Positions 1-9,387 of a DNA stretch of 58,311 bases are shown one piece after another. Position 1 is the stretch's first letter. The number at the start of each line of letters is the position of its first letter. The notes below the pieces were generated by a model. The model did not search any database, was not told the origin of the DNA, and saw only the letters and a list, made by a program, of their open reading frames with translations. Source of the DNA: a virus; the IMG/VR virus record IMGVR_UViG_3300021962_000124, positions 1 to 58,311 of that record; one strand, given 5' to 3'. The translations under genes and the position numbers were made by a program.

Positions 1-914
1 AAGATTCCATCAGCAACCGACTCTGCGAGACGCTTGTTAAGGGAAACGTTTTTCTCAATTTGCTCGTTGAGTTTTGTCTCCATTTCATCAAGTTTTTCTA
101 CCATGCTCTCAAGCACATCATATTTATCTTCAGGGATTGATACATAATGTTCTTCAAAAAGACCCTTCATTCCTTGGAGGAATGATTCGGTCATTTCAGT
201 CTTAAGACCGTGCTCGATAACGAGTGCATTTTCTTCCATCCACTCGCTCGCAACATACTCAAGGTATGCATCGAGACGCTCTGAAAGTTCGGTCTTAATC
301 TCTTCCACTTCTTCTGCAAGAGCAACTGCATATTGCTCCTCAAGTGCTTCCTTAATATCAGAAACCTTGGAACGAAGAGCAGCTTCAAAAATGGTTCTTG
401 CTTTTTCTTGGAACTCTTCTGAGAGTTCTTCACCTGCAAGCAGAGCATTAACATCTTCTTCGATGTCAAACTCTTCCTTCATTTCCTCTTCATCCTCTTC
501 TTCTTCGTCGTCTTCTTTCTCTTTCTTCTTACCGCCCTCTTCTTCTTCCTCTTCTTCGTGCTTAGCCTCTGCTACTACTTCCTCTTCGGTATCTTCTAAG
601 AGTTCTTCGTCTTCATCATACTCAAACTCTTCACCCTCCTTAACACCTTTCATACCCTCAGCAGCCTTAGCACCTTTATTGACAACATCTCTAACTTGCT
701 TAAGTGATCCACCTGGTGTCTTCAGTTTTGCTGAATCATCAGTTGAACGATAGTTAGAAGGATCGGGACCTCCAAGGTCTTCCCAACCGGCAGTTTGTCC
801 TGGTGTTGCACCAGATAGACTTGGCATTGCATCCCCTGCCTTAGCACCAGCATTGACAGCGGTTTTGGATTGCTTAGTGCCTACTTCCATTTCTTGTAAA
901 TCTCCACGAGACAT
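1..914 (-). CDS. gp22: Prohead core scaffolding protein gp22 (3' end outside window)
   Basis: The frame is open from an ATG at 914 to the window edge, giving 304 codons with no stop. The protein begins MSRGDLQEME. It has a long run of Glu, Asp and Lys at about residues 90-150, then a helical, charged, coiled-coil-prone part. It lies directly downstream of the gp21 protease, as gene 22 does in T4-like phages. In this family gp22 is the main internal scaffold of the prohead and is degraded by gp21 during maturation. A TATAAATA late box sits 38 bases upstream of the start. The name rests on position and composition, since scaffold sequences diverge quickly. The C-terminus is not visible. Confidence 0.85.
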   Translation of the reverse strand, partial: MSRGDLQEMEVGTKQSKTAVNAGAKAGDAMPSLSGATPGQTAGWEDLGGPDPSNYRSTDDSAKLKTPGGSLKQVRDVVNKGAKAAEGMKGVKEGEEFEYDEDEELLEDTEEEVVAEAKHEEEEEEEGGKKKEKEDDEEEEDEEEMKEEFDIEEDVNALLAGEELSEEFQEKARTIFEAALRSKVSDIKEALEEQYAVALAEEVEEIKTELSERLDAYLEYVASEWMEENALVIEHGLKTEMTESFLQGMKGLFEEHYVSIPEDKYDVLESMVEKLDEMETKLNEQIEKNVSLNKRLAESVADGI

Positions 915-951
915 TTGAACTCTCCGTTTACCTTTAGTTATAAACTATATT

Positions 952-959
952 TATTTATA
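952..959 (-). promoter_or_regulatory. T4-type late promoter box (TATAAATA) for gp22
   Basis: An exact TATAAATA on the minus strand in the gap between gp21 and gp22. T4-like phages use this -10 element with the phage late sigma factor gp55 and no -35 box. It would give a separate scaffold transcript, which fits the high amount of gp22 needed. Confidence 0.75.
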
Positions 960-969
960 AATTAATAAA

Positions 970-1620
970 TTACAATGAGTTTAAAAACTCATTAAAAAGA
1001 CTTAATTTGTACTCTTCAAGTAGTTTTTCATCTACAAGAGTATTAATTCTTCTCTGAGTTTGCTCTGCCATTTTTTCGCGGAGCATTCCACCATCCCAAA
1101 TCCACTCCTTTCCTTCCATAATTCCCTGAACGAATGCATCAGGTGCAGAAGGATCTGCAACAATATCAGCAGCAGTTGCTAACATAAAATCTTCACCAAC
1201 TTCAGTGTATCCTTCGTTGTTTGGTTTTACTGAACCAATACCACGAGAAGAAACGCCGAGAGTTACTCCTTCCTTTAAAAGTGACTCAGCAATTTTACCC
1301 ATTGGAGTTGATAGAATCTGTGCCTTTCCAATGAAGTTATTTCCTTCACGCTGAAGAGAAACAATTTTATGAGAAACGCGATCCAGATTTACGGTTGGAC
1401 CGTCAGGATGGCCGAGTTCTCCGAGAGCACGACCTTTTTCTACATACTGCTCAGTATAACGCTTTACCTCTCTTTCCATAACAGGCAAACGATACATTCT
1501 ACCATTTCTATTAACTACTTCAGTTTGAAGAAATGGTCCTTGAATATAAAGAGTCTTCTTACCGTTGACCGTTTCGGTAAGAACTTCTACTGATTCGATT
1601 TCTTCGGTAATGAGTTTCAT
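970..1620 (-). CDS. gp21: Prohead core protease gp21
   Basis: A 216-residue serine protease of the herpesvirus/T4 prohead protease fold. The motif GELGHPD carries the likely catalytic His71, and GVSSRGIGSV at about 122-131 carries the likely catalytic Ser. These are the two signatures of the T4 gp21 family. The enzyme acts inside the prohead, cutting the scaffold and trimming the capsid and portal-vertex proteins before DNA packaging. The start overlaps the preceding stop as TAATG, suggesting coupled translation with the 183-residue protein upstream. Length matches T4 gp21. Confidence 0.95.
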   Translation of the reverse strand: MKLITEEIESVEVLTETVNGKKTLYIQGPFLQTEVVNRNGRMYRLPVMEREVKRYTEQYVEKGRALGELGHPDGPTVNLDRVSHKIVSLQREGNNFIGKAQILSTPMGKIAESLLKEGVTLGVSSRGIGSVKPNNEGYTEVGEDFMLATAADIVADPSAPDAFVQGIMEGKEWIWDGGMLREKMAEQTQRRINTLVDEKLLEEYKLSLFNEFLNSL

Positions 1621-2171
1621 TATGCTTGACCTGTAATTTGTACTTGTTGAAAATAAAGTGTTCCTGATCCGACTCCGTAAGCAGAAATCTTATTAGAAAC
1701 AACCACTGATGCATCTGCAGCAGAGAATGCAGTTACAATTCCACTTGAATCATAATTTACAGTCATTCTTGTCTGGAAATATCCATCAAAACCTGCAGAT
1801 GTATCAATAGATAAAACTTGTTGGTGAGTAAAGTTGTAATATGATTGACCAGTAGCAGTTAGAGTTACATAATCACCAACCGCAAATGGAACTTGAGTTC
1901 CTTCTGGGACAGTAACAATAGTAGTTGTTCCAGTTGTTACTCCAACAACTCTGTTTGATGCTTTAGTTAATCCTAAAGTTACAGTCTCACCTGCTGGGAC
2001 ATAATAATCAGCACTAGTTGCTGATGGAGTAACACCAATTGCAACGTGAGCGGCACCGCCAACTGCAACCACTCTCAAAACGCTAGACTGTACTGTAAAA
2101 GCAGATGAAGTTGTTGCAGCACCTGCAGTAAATGTAAATGAGGAACCCGCCCCAACTGGTCTATGAGCCAT
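1620..2171 (-). CDS. Probable virion protein, 183 residues
   Basis: The protein is rich in Thr, Ser, Val, Ala and Gly with almost no charged segments, suggesting an all-beta capsid or tail decoration protein. It starts MAHRPVGAGSSFTFTAGAA. No catalytic motif is visible. It follows a 527-residue protein of similar composition, and its stop overlaps the gp21 start. A late box (AATAAATA) lies 24 bases upstream of its start. In T4 no structural gene of this type lies between the core genes and gene 21, so this is an inserted pair. A virion role is inferred from composition and late expression. Confidence 0.65.
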   Translation of the reverse strand: MAHRPVGAGSSFTFTAGAATTSSAFTVQSSVLRVVAVGGAAHVAIGVTPSATSADYYVPAGETVTLGLTKASNRVVGVTTGTTTIVTVPEGTQVPFAVGDYVTLTATGQSYYNFTHQQVLSIDTSAGFDGYFQTRMTVNYDSSGIVTAFSAADASVVVSNKISAYGVGSGTLYFQQVQITGQA

Positions 2172-2194
2172 TATTTTTATAATACACTTTTAGT

Positions 2195-2202
2195 TATTTA
2201 TT
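2195..2202 (-). promoter_or_regulatory. Late promoter box (AATAAATA)
   Basis: A minus-strand AATAAATA 24 bases before the start of the 183-residue gene, in the short gap after the 527-residue gene. It matches the cyanophage NATAAATA late consensus. It probably lifts expression of the 183-residue protein and of gp21. Confidence 0.6.
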
Positions 2203-2208
2203 ATTTAA

Positions 2209-3792
2209 TTAATCTTCTACATAAACGAATGAAGCACTGGCAGCAGTAATGTTGCTAGTGGAAGTAATTACTGCGGTTAAAAAACTGTTTGGCGGAATAT
2301 GAATACCCATATCAATTAAATTAACATCAATTGTGTCTCCATTAGATACATGGAAAGCAGCAATTGCAGGTGTGGATTGTGCTGCTAATGCAAATAAACC
2401 AGTAGTATCCTGTGTTGCATATAGAGACGCATTAAAGTCTGTTTGTGTTGTCCATCTCAAATAATTTGTAAGTATTGGATTGTAATATAAACTAACAACT
2501 GCTGGATTTCCGGTAGTATTGACTGATCCAGTAAGTCTTGAGATAATAAGATCTCTGGTATTGATTTTATTTTGATAAATCAGTTTATTCTTAAGTGAGA
2601 CTAAATGATATAAAGAACCAGGAGAATTCATAGAATCTGTTCTGGTTGCTGTTACTGAAAATGGAAGACGAGTTCTTTCAACTATTCCTTCAATTGCACC
2701 TAGGAAAGATGCGCCTCTACAAGTAACAACTCCAACAGCGTTATTCAAATTTGCTGCAACATATCCAATCTTCATTGATGGATTGTCCAAGTGTGGAATT
2801 TCGTTTTTATTTGTATAATGCTCGTGATGGAAAAAGAACATATCTCCATTACGAGGGTTCTCCATAGCATATCTAATTTCACCAACACCCAACCAACGGA
2901 AGTTGATTTGATATACATTTAACTTTGATGGGTCTACGGTTACTCCAGATGTACCAGTTCCATCAAGTTTATCAAGATTAAAGTCTTCCTGAAATGTCCA
3001 ATATTCCGTTTGTGCTGCTCCCGTTTGAAGATGCGAATTTGTAAATGTGATAGTATTAGTGCTGGTAATATTGAATGTTCCGCTTTGATTTCCGAGAGAT
3101 GTTGATAAAAATCTCAATCTACTTTGATCATATTCTGCAACATATAGAGCCTCAAAAAGTGCCTGTCCCCGTAATCCTTGAACTAGTTGAGATAAATTAC
3201 CAGCAAGTGTTCCTGAATTTAAAGTTACTGCAGTGAATGTTGTACTATTTAAAGTGACAGTTACAGATCCATCTGCTAAGGTAGTAAAGTCAAATCCGTG
3301 AATATGTGCTTTTCCTCCATTAGCACGAAGAACACCAAACTTCCCATTCGTATGTGCGTATCCAATTTGAACCGCATTTTCTTGATTGAACAATCCTGCT
3401 CTTTGAGTAAATCCTACAGGATTACTTGAAAATGATGCAGTAAATCTAGCAACTGCACCTTGTCCTGGACGATATCTAAGAAAGTTAGTGCTTCGGATAA
3501 CACCGTAAGAGTTTGCACTTGAACCAGCACCCACAACAAATCTTGAACTGCTATGCGTAGCAATTCCTGTTGCACTGAATGTATAGGTTTCAAACTCTCT
3601 TGGATTTAATCCATAAACCGCATCACCCTGAACTTTTGGTGTCAATGGGATAGCAAGATTTTCACCAAATGCAGATTTAGAACAGGCACCTTCATTTAGA
3701 ATATTTCCATACTCATCGGCACGGAGATAAACTTCATGAAGTGTTCGTTCTTGATTTAAATAATCTTGTGTAGATTTATTCCACTGAGCCAT
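2209..3792 (-). CDS. Probable virion structural protein, 527 residues
   Basis: The protein starts MAQWNKSTQDYLNQERTLHE. Its interior is rich in Ser, Thr, Asn, Phe and Gly with many short alternating hydrophobic stretches, as in large beta-structured tail or capsid-associated proteins. No enzyme motif is visible. It lies between the small prohead-core-type genes and gp21, three bases after the stop of the 106-residue gene, so it shares their late transcript. I recall virion proteins of similar type in cyanomyoviruses but cannot name a T4 counterpart. It may be a head fibre, decoration or tail accessory protein. Confidence 0.65.
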   Translation of the reverse strand: MAQWNKSTQDYLNQERTLHEVYLRADEYGNILNEGACSKSAFGENLAIPLTPKVQGDAVYGLNPREFETYTFSATGIATHSSSRFVVGAGSSANSYGVIRSTNFLRYRPGQGAVARFTASFSSNPVGFTQRAGLFNQENAVQIGYAHTNGKFGVLRANGGKAHIHGFDFTTLADGSVTVTLNSTTFTAVTLNSGTLAGNLSQLVQGLRGQALFEALYVAEYDQSRLRFLSTSLGNQSGTFNITSTNTITFTNSHLQTGAAQTEYWTFQEDFNLDKLDGTGTSGVTVDPSKLNVYQINFRWLGVGEIRYAMENPRNGDMFFFHHEHYTNKNEIPHLDNPSMKIGYVAANLNNAVGVVTCRGASFLGAIEGIVERTRLPFSVTATRTDSMNSPGSLYHLVSLKNKLIYQNKINTRDLIISRLTGSVNTTGNPAVVSLYYNPILTNYLRWTTQTDFNASLYATQDTTGLFALAAQSTPAIAAFHVSNGDTIDVNLIDMGIHIPPNSFLTAVITSTSNITAASASFVYVED

Positions 3793-3795
3793 TTA

Positions 3796-4116
3796 TCAAT
3801 CAATCCATTCTAATTTTGATGGGTGGTATCTGCTTGCTCTTTTGATATTGCAGTTCTTTTCTGCAATTGGATAAATTTGATGAACAATTGCACCTGGATA
3901 TTCTGCTTGTAATTCTTCACCTAAAGATTGTTTAGATGGAATACCTGTTCTACTGGTTAATTCCATCCTATAAAGACTTCCGTTCCACAGTACATCCGCA
4001 ACATATCCTTCACCAACCGATTGTTGCTCTGGTTGAGAAGAATTGATGTAAAGATTTCCGTTAAAGTCTCCGGAAATATTTACAGACTCTGAGATGAACT
4101 GCTTAAAGGATTTCAT
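3796..4116 (-). CDS. Small prohead-region protein with MKSFKQFISE leader
   Basis: A 106-residue protein in the slot where T4 has the small core genes 67 and 68. The N-terminus MKSFKQFISESV resembles the start of the 51-residue protein at 13016-13171 (MKTFKQFQED). Residues about 38-85 (from GYVADVLWNGSLY to YPGAIVHQIYP) resemble residues about 415-465 of the 578-residue protein at 11280-13016, so the two share a small domain. The start overlaps the previous stop as ATGA. A role in the prohead core or on the capsid is inferred from position only. Confidence 0.7.
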   Translation of the reverse strand: MKSFKQFISESVNISGDFNGNLYINSSQPEQQSVGEGYVADVLWNGSLYRMELTSRTGIPSKQSLGEELQAEYPGAIVHQIYPIAEKNCNIKRASRYHPSKLEWID

Positions 4117-4274
4117 TCTTCCTCTTCTGTTTCGCTATTGAACATTGCGTTTGCTACTGCAGGGCGGAAATCATCAACTTTTTCTGCCGCTTTTGCAAAT
4201 AAAAGGTCTTTAATCTTATCACTAATCTGCGAAGGAGATTCGTCAGTAGCAATCATATCCAGTAAATCATCCAT
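4113..4274 (-). CDS. gp67: Prohead core protein, gp67-like
   Basis: A 53-residue acidic protein, MDDLLDMIATDESPSQISDK onward, ending in an acidic tail (NSETEEEE). It sits immediately downstream of the portal gene, the position of T4 gene 67, whose product is a small acidic core protein processed by gp21. The C-terminal ATGA overlap with the next gene suggests coupled translation. A TATAAATA late box lies 29 bases upstream, inside the end of the portal gene. The name rests on position, size and charge; T4 gp67 is longer (about 80 residues). Confidence 0.75.
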   Translation of the reverse strand: MDDLLDMIATDESPSQISDKIKDLLFAKAAEKVDDFRPAVANAMFNSETEEEE

Positions 4275-4302
4275 TGTTAAAATTCCAATCAGTAATCGTT
4301 TT

Positions 4303-4310
4303 TATTTATA
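4303..4310 (-). promoter_or_regulatory. Late promoter box (TATAAATA) overlapping the portal stop region
   Basis: An exact TATAAATA on the minus strand overlapping the last codons of gp20 and 29 bases upstream of the gp67-like start. It would separate abundant core-protein expression from the rarer portal protein. Confidence 0.7.
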
Positions 4311-5994
4311 TCTCACCGCCCTTGGGCATTTCTACTGCTTTAGCATTAATTTCTGTTGATTTTTCTTGAGACCTTAAATCTGGTTCCATTACTGGTTGTC
4401 CAAGATCCATTTGTGCAGTTTGATCTAACGGCATTCCTGTCATTGGATCAACTGGTGCATTTGGATCTGGAATAATTCCTTCTTCAATTTCTTTTTTGAT
4501 AAGTTCATCTTGCTCAAGAATTTCAACATCAGTTTGGCGAAGAACCTTTCTTCTTACATAATCTTGCGAGAAATACTTTCCAACATAAGGTTCTGCAATC
4601 TGAACCATATTTAATCTTTCATTAAGTAACTCCGCATCTTTTAGTTCTGCAAAGTGATTATCATATAGGAAGTCATACTGAATATGCTCATCCATTTTAT
4701 TCCAGTCTTCTGGAGTAATAATATTTTTGAGAATTAATTGAGTTCTCAGCATATCGCTAAACATATATGAGAATCTCTTTCTCAAACGAGCAACAAACTT
4801 ACTAAACTTAACTTCATCTCTTAGAATTTCTGATGAACGACCAAGGTTAAATCCACCTTCTCCATCCATTCTCGATGGTGGTACATTCAATGAGCGATAA
4901 AGTTTTTTCTTGAAGTACTCAATATCAGTGATCTCCCCAAGATTTTGTCCGCCAGGAAGTGTAGAGATTTCGGTTCCTCTTCCACCTTCTCTTCTTGGAA
5001 GCCAGAAATCCTCAAGCATTGCCATAAACTTTTTATCATCACGAACTTCGCCAGTGCTTGCATCATAAACAAGTTTATTGCGATATCTCATCATAACATC
5101 TCTGAGATATTGTTCTGCTTTAACTTTGGGAAGATTGCCTACATCAATGTAGAAAATTCTTCTTTCAGGAGCACGAGAAAGACGATAGATAACGAGAGAA
5201 TCCTCAATCATGCGAAGTTGATTGAGTGATTTGATTGCTTTATGAAGATATGAAAGAGTTGATCCTTTATTTCTATCTACAAGACCTGATGTGCAATAAG
5301 TGATAGAATCCTTTGTCATTCTAACACCAGAGTTTGATCCACCCAAATTTCCAGGAGCTGGAGTTCCTGTCGGGTAAGTCATTTTTGGCTCATAAATGAA
5401 ATATTCTTCAATCTCTGGAAAATCATAATCCATTGGATTGTCAATATTCCTATTTGAGACTCTATATTTGTTATCTTCTTTTTTAATTGCCTGCCGAACA
5501 TAACGCATTTTCATTGCGTCAATGTATCTCAGTTCTTGTATTCCTGCTTCTGGATTTTTGAGATCAACTACTTTATGATAATAAAGTCTCCCATCAATAT
5601 ACCAATTTCTATAAATTTCGTGAGATTTCTTATCAAAATCTAAAAGTTCTAAAATATGCTTAAATTCTTGTCTAATTTTTTTCTTAATACCATCACTTGC
5701 ATTCAGATTATCCAAGTCAATCTGAACAGGACTATCATTTGTATCTGATACAATTGCTTCATTTACAATATCTTCGATGGCACTATCACATTCTGGATGA
5801 AGTGCCATTTCACGATATCTTTTAATAAGATCAAATTCTGTTCTATATACGCCTTCAATATCTACATACGAACCAAAAAAACCACTACTCAGGTAATGAT
5901 CAACCCCGTCCTCCTTATTAGGGGGGACGGGGGAAACAGCACCAGGAGATAATGGTTCGTTATCATCAATCGAAAAACCAAAAAGTTTCGCCAT
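4306..5994 (-). CDS. gp20: Portal vertex protein gp20
   Basis: A 562-residue protein with the length and features of the T4-like portal: an N-terminal region around YRTEFDLIKRYREMALHPE, a central part with SRAPERRIFYIDVGNLPKVK, and GGRGTEISTLPGGQNLGEI. These are typical conserved blocks of cyanophage gp20, the usual marker gene for these phages. The portal forms the dodecamer at one capsid vertex, nucleates head assembly, and is the channel for DNA entry with the gp17 motor. It follows gp19 in T4 order and is preceded by an AATAAATA late box. No strong Shine-Dalgarno is visible before the ATG. Confidence 0.97.
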   Translation of the reverse strand: MAKLFGFSIDDNEPLSPGAVSPVPPNKEDGVDHYLSSGFFGSYVDIEGVYRTEFDLIKRYREMALHPECDSAIEDIVNEAIVSDTNDSPVQIDLDNLNASDGIKKKIRQEFKHILELLDFDKKSHEIYRNWYIDGRLYYHKVVDLKNPEAGIQELRYIDAMKMRYVRQAIKKEDNKYRVSNRNIDNPMDYDFPEIEEYFIYEPKMTYPTGTPAPGNLGGSNSGVRMTKDSITYCTSGLVDRNKGSTLSYLHKAIKSLNQLRMIEDSLVIYRLSRAPERRIFYIDVGNLPKVKAEQYLRDVMMRYRNKLVYDASTGEVRDDKKFMAMLEDFWLPRREGGRGTEISTLPGGQNLGEITDIEYFKKKLYRSLNVPPSRMDGEGGFNLGRSSEILRDEVKFSKFVARLRKRFSYMFSDMLRTQLILKNIITPEDWNKMDEHIQYDFLYDNHFAELKDAELLNERLNMVQIAEPYVGKYFSQDYVRRKVLRQTDVEILEQDELIKKEIEEGIIPDPNAPVDPMTGMPLDQTAQMDLGQPVMEPDLRSQEKSTEINAKAVEMPKGGEI

Positions 5995-6024
5995 AATTTA
6001 TTTTTTTAACTTTAACGTTTAGAC

Positions 6025-6032
6025 TATTTATT
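6025..6032 (-). promoter_or_regulatory. Late promoter box (AATAAATA) for gp20
   Basis: A minus-strand AATAAATA 31 bases upstream of the portal start, partly overlapping the gp19 stop. It fits the cyanophage late consensus. Confidence 0.6.
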
Positions 6033-6642
6033 ATTCTCCTAGTTCTCCTTTTTTAGCTGGAGTCCAGTATTGAACCTGGAATTCTACAGTGAATTCTTCA
6101 ATTGTATCAGTGGTATCATAACTCAAATCAATTGCACTAATATTTGTGGGGAAGATGTCATGAAACTTATAAATTATTTCTTCCTTAACATTAGAATTGT
6201 TTGTGTTTAGACCTTGACCTTCTCCCGCACCTTCACCAGTAGTTCTGACGTTAGATGGAAGTCTTGTTAGTTGCTTAACATAAGCATCTACCATATAAGA
6301 TTCGGGTGCAGTTGCTCCACTTGCATCACCATATTGTCCAATGAATTGCATCCAATCTTCCATAACCTTTCTGATTCTGAAAGACTCATCATTAATTACA
6401 GTGATTGTCCAGGTATCAAATGTTCTGTCACCAGCGACTTTAAAAATTCTTCCTCTAAAAGGAACATCAATCATTCCAATGTTTGATGCTGGAAGTTGTG
6501 CTGCTTTACAAAGAATAGAAAAGTCTTCACCAAGGGTTCCTCCACCGGGAATATTTGAGGGAATGCGAACCTCAAATAGATTGGGGCGGGCCCCCCCGCC
6601 AATCAGTGTGGATTTAAATTTTTGAATGGTTGATTCTGCCAT
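6031..6642 (-). CDS. gp19: Tail tube protein gp19
   Basis: A 203-residue protein starting MAESTIQKFKSTLIGGGARP. It matches the T4-like tube protein in size, position between sheath and portal, and blocks such as PNLFEVRIPSNIPGG and the C-terminal VEFQVQYWTP. gp19 stacks in hexameric rings to form the inner tail tube through which DNA passes. A good ribosome site (AGGA) precedes the ATG. It follows gp18 closely and probably shares its transcript. Confidence 0.95.
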   Translation of the reverse strand: MAESTIQKFKSTLIGGGARPNLFEVRIPSNIPGGGTLGEDFSILCKAAQLPASNIGMIDVPFRGRIFKVAGDRTFDTWTITVINDESFRIRKVMEDWMQFIGQYGDASGATAPESYMVDAYVKQLTRLPSNVRTTGEGAGEGQGLNTNNSNVKEEIIYKFHDIFPTNISAIDLSYDTTDTIEEFTVEFQVQYWTPAKKGELGE

Positions 6643-6675
6643 TTTTAGTTCCTCGTTTTGTAGTTAAGTTAAAAA

Positions 6676-9306
6676 TCAAACTGTTCCAACAACTTCTTCA
6701 AATGCAACACCAGTTCTAGTGGCAACAAATGTAAGGGTTACATAGTTAATGGACTTGGCAGGCTTCAGGAAGATGTCTGCTCTAAATTCATTATTATCAA
6801 TAACATCTGGAGTATTATTAGAAGAATCACAAACTACCAAGAATCCATAGAGACCACGCTTTGCCTGAACATCACGGAGATATGGTTCAACAATGTTTCT
6901 AAAGTTTGCTCTCGTAATCTCATCGTTTAACTCAAATAGTTGAGCTTGAGCACTTCTTTCTAATGCCTGTTCAATTGTGAGGAATAGGCGACGAACATTG
7001 ATTCTGTCAAATGCAGATGCATATCCTAGAGCGGTTTTATCTCCAAATAGGAGAATTCCAATTCCAGGTTGTGCTACAATTGCATTAATTCTTTGAGGAT
7101 AAAGTTGATCCCTTTGTGCTTTATTGGGGCTATATGCAAGTCTAATGGCATTGTTCAAAATTCCTCTCTGCTGACCAGCAGGAGAGAACCAAGGATATGC
7201 CTGAATACTTGTTCTAACCATCAATCCAGCAACGTCAGGGTTGGTTGGAATGTAGCGGAACTTATTATTAAATCTGTCATATGTATATTTGTATCCAGTA
7301 TCGAATACTGCATATGAAGATGATGGGAGGAATGAATAGAATTCAATAATGTTGTCAGTAATTTGATCTGGTGTCAGATACTGTCTTAATCCAGTTGAGT
7401 ACTCTGGTTCTGAGACAACATCTCCTCTGTGTGGAGAAATGACTGCCATACAATCCTTTCTCTGTTCAGCAATAGAGATCAAGTGTGCTGCCTTAGCTTG
7501 CGATTCAAATTTGTTTGCTAAACCTGGACCCATAATTAAATAATCTACCGCAATTTCGTCTCTATTTGCAAAGAGATCATATGAGGTAAATAGATCACCT
7601 AAAGTTGCGGTCATCGTACCAGTTTCTCCCGGCGACAGATCTGGATCGCCGTAATCCTTACCACCGGTTAGGACATATTGGGCATTACCAATAGCACTGA
7701 ACACTTTGTCCTGTGCAGGTTCGTTCCAGAGACCTTCTGCAACCGTATATGGTGAGAATGATTCGGAGAATCCTACTTGATAAACCTCCTCATTATTTTC
7801 ATTATCTGAAGGATTATCTCCTGCATACAGATAATTTGAATATTGTGCAAGGTATTCCTTGTACCAAATCTTCGTACCTGGATTTACTGCAGAAACGGCA
7901 TCAGTAGCTTTGGATAGATTTAGGTGTTTCTCTAGAAGATTTCCTTGGATTCCAGTAACATCTCCAGTATCATCAATTACGACTACGTGGAGAGTATCTC
8001 CTTTTCCATTTCTATCCAGAACATATCTATTCGTTACTGGTTTTGGTGCAATTGATCTCCAGTAAATATCAGCATTTACTAGATCAAGTTTTTGCTCATC
8101 ATACCAATCTTTAACAAAAGAACTACCTGCAGGTAACGTATAAGTTGTAACTAAACCAGTTGCAGTTCCTACTCCAGCAGTACTATCAATAAATCTTATT
8201 GTAGTTATTCCGCCACTAGCTGATGTTGGTCTTATTGAAAATGCTCTATTCTTTGCCTTATAATCAATAGGAGTATCTACATCCGTACCAATTGCAACTC
8301 TAGAGACAATCTTTACATCAATTTCAGTATCCCTAACTCCAGTTACAATACCCTTTAGATAACCAGTGAAAGTTGTGTTTATACCATTTGATTGAGTATA
8401 AGTTACATTATTCAATGCAACCGTGACTCCCAGACCAACTCCATTATCAGATCTAGCAATCAGAGTGTTATATACGGCAGTTCCAATTCCGATGATTTGA
8501 TCTGCTTTATCATCAATGATACAGACTTTGAGATTGTTTGACCAAGAACCTGGGTTCTTTGCTGAGAACATATATCCAGCAATATCATCCGCATAATTTA
8601 ACTGATAATCGTCGAAGTTTTTGATTTTTAATTCGGACTCACCTACTATTGAAGCTCCGTTGGTGGTATAGATGTCACTGATAGCAAAAGTAAATCCAAC
8701 TCCAATAGCGACTGCATTTCCTGTTGTTCCAACACCAACCGCAGTTGTGCCGATACCAATTACATCTCCTTCATTAAATCCATTACCACCATTTACGATA
8801 GAAACTGATACAGTAGAACCGGTTCCTGCTCCACCATCTGCAACAACGACAGTAAATATTGCTCCATATGATGCGGAGTCGCCACCATTAACTGCATAGG
8901 TTGCAATTCCACTTGTTCTAAATGTGTAAGTTCCGGGTTTTCTTAAAGTAGAAACACCAATAAACCCGGAATCTACATTCGTGTCAATAGCTTCTCCACT
9001 TCTGATTCTTCTTGCATTAGCATTTACAAGAGATTCTCCATCTGTTCTCACTACCTTCATTACTCCACCATAAGAAAGATATGATGAAGCACTCATCCAG
9101 TATTCATACTGTCCATCAAGAGACTGTGGTTTTCCGAATACGTTGAGAAGTTCTTTTTCTGTTGTGATATCTGTAGGGTCATCAACTGGACCTTGTGGGA
9201 ACGGAGCTGCAATAGCACCGATGTTATCCAATACATTATCAGCTCTTCCTACTGTTAAATCAACCTCTCTGATTAATACACCAGGAGATAATTGAGGAGT
9301 CGCCAT
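6676..9306 (-). CDS. gp18: Contractile tail sheath protein gp18, enlarged
   Basis: The N-terminus (MATPQLSPGVLIREVDLTVG) and the C-terminal part (AYPWFSPAGQQRGILNNAIR, NEFRADIFLKPAKSINYVTL) are the conserved ends of myovirus sheath proteins. The product contracts around the gp19 tube during injection. At 876 residues it is clearly longer than T4 gp18 (659). At about residues 145-205 it carries a Gly/Val/Thr-rich segment (VSVSIVNGGNGFNEGDVIGI) like the GY-rich repeat of other virion proteins here, which suggests an extra surface domain. A GGAG ribosome site and an AATAAATA late box precede the start. Confidence 0.95.
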   Translation of the reverse strand: MATPQLSPGVLIREVDLTVGRADNVLDNIGAIAAPFPQGPVDDPTDITTEKELLNVFGKPQSLDGQYEYWMSASSYLSYGGVMKVVRTDGESLVNANARRIRSGEAIDTNVDSGFIGVSTLRKPGTYTFRTSGIATYAVNGGDSASYGAIFTVVVADGGAGTGSTVSVSIVNGGNGFNEGDVIGIGTTAVGVGTTGNAVAIGVGFTFAISDIYTTNGASIVGESELKIKNFDDYQLNYADDIAGYMFSAKNPGSWSNNLKVCIIDDKADQIIGIGTAVYNTLIARSDNGVGLGVTVALNNVTYTQSNGINTTFTGYLKGIVTGVRDTEIDVKIVSRVAIGTDVDTPIDYKAKNRAFSIRPTSASGGITTIRFIDSTAGVGTATGLVTTYTLPAGSSFVKDWYDEQKLDLVNADIYWRSIAPKPVTNRYVLDRNGKGDTLHVVVIDDTGDVTGIQGNLLEKHLNLSKATDAVSAVNPGTKIWYKEYLAQYSNYLYAGDNPSDNENNEEVYQVGFSESFSPYTVAEGLWNEPAQDKVFSAIGNAQYVLTGGKDYGDPDLSPGETGTMTATLGDLFTSYDLFANRDEIAVDYLIMGPGLANKFESQAKAAHLISIAEQRKDCMAVISPHRGDVVSEPEYSTGLRQYLTPDQITDNIIEFYSFLPSSSYAVFDTGYKYTYDRFNNKFRYIPTNPDVAGLMVRTSIQAYPWFSPAGQQRGILNNAIRLAYSPNKAQRDQLYPQRINAIVAQPGIGILLFGDKTALGYASAFDRINVRRLFLTIEQALERSAQAQLFELNDEITRANFRNIVEPYLRDVQAKRGLYGFLVVCDSSNNTPDVIDNNEFRADIFLKPAKSINYVTLTFVATRTGVAFEEVVGTV

Positions 9307-9340
9307 GTTTTTCTCCGTAAATCTCAGTTTAACTAAAAAA

Positions 9341-9348
9341 TATTTATT
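9341..9348 (-). promoter_or_regulatory. Late promoter box (AATAAATA) for gp18
   Basis: A minus-strand AATAAATA 35 bases upstream of the sheath start, in the 80-bp gap after the zinc-motif gene. Sheath and tube are the most abundant tail proteins, so a dedicated late promoter is expected. Confidence 0.65.
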
Positions 9349-9387
9349 AAAACCTCATTTTTCGCAAGGGAAACACGACGTGAATAT

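Noticed and set aside
367-753. Serine-rich plus-strand open frame
   Set aside because: It is the complement of the Glu-rich stretch of gp22 and is low complexity.
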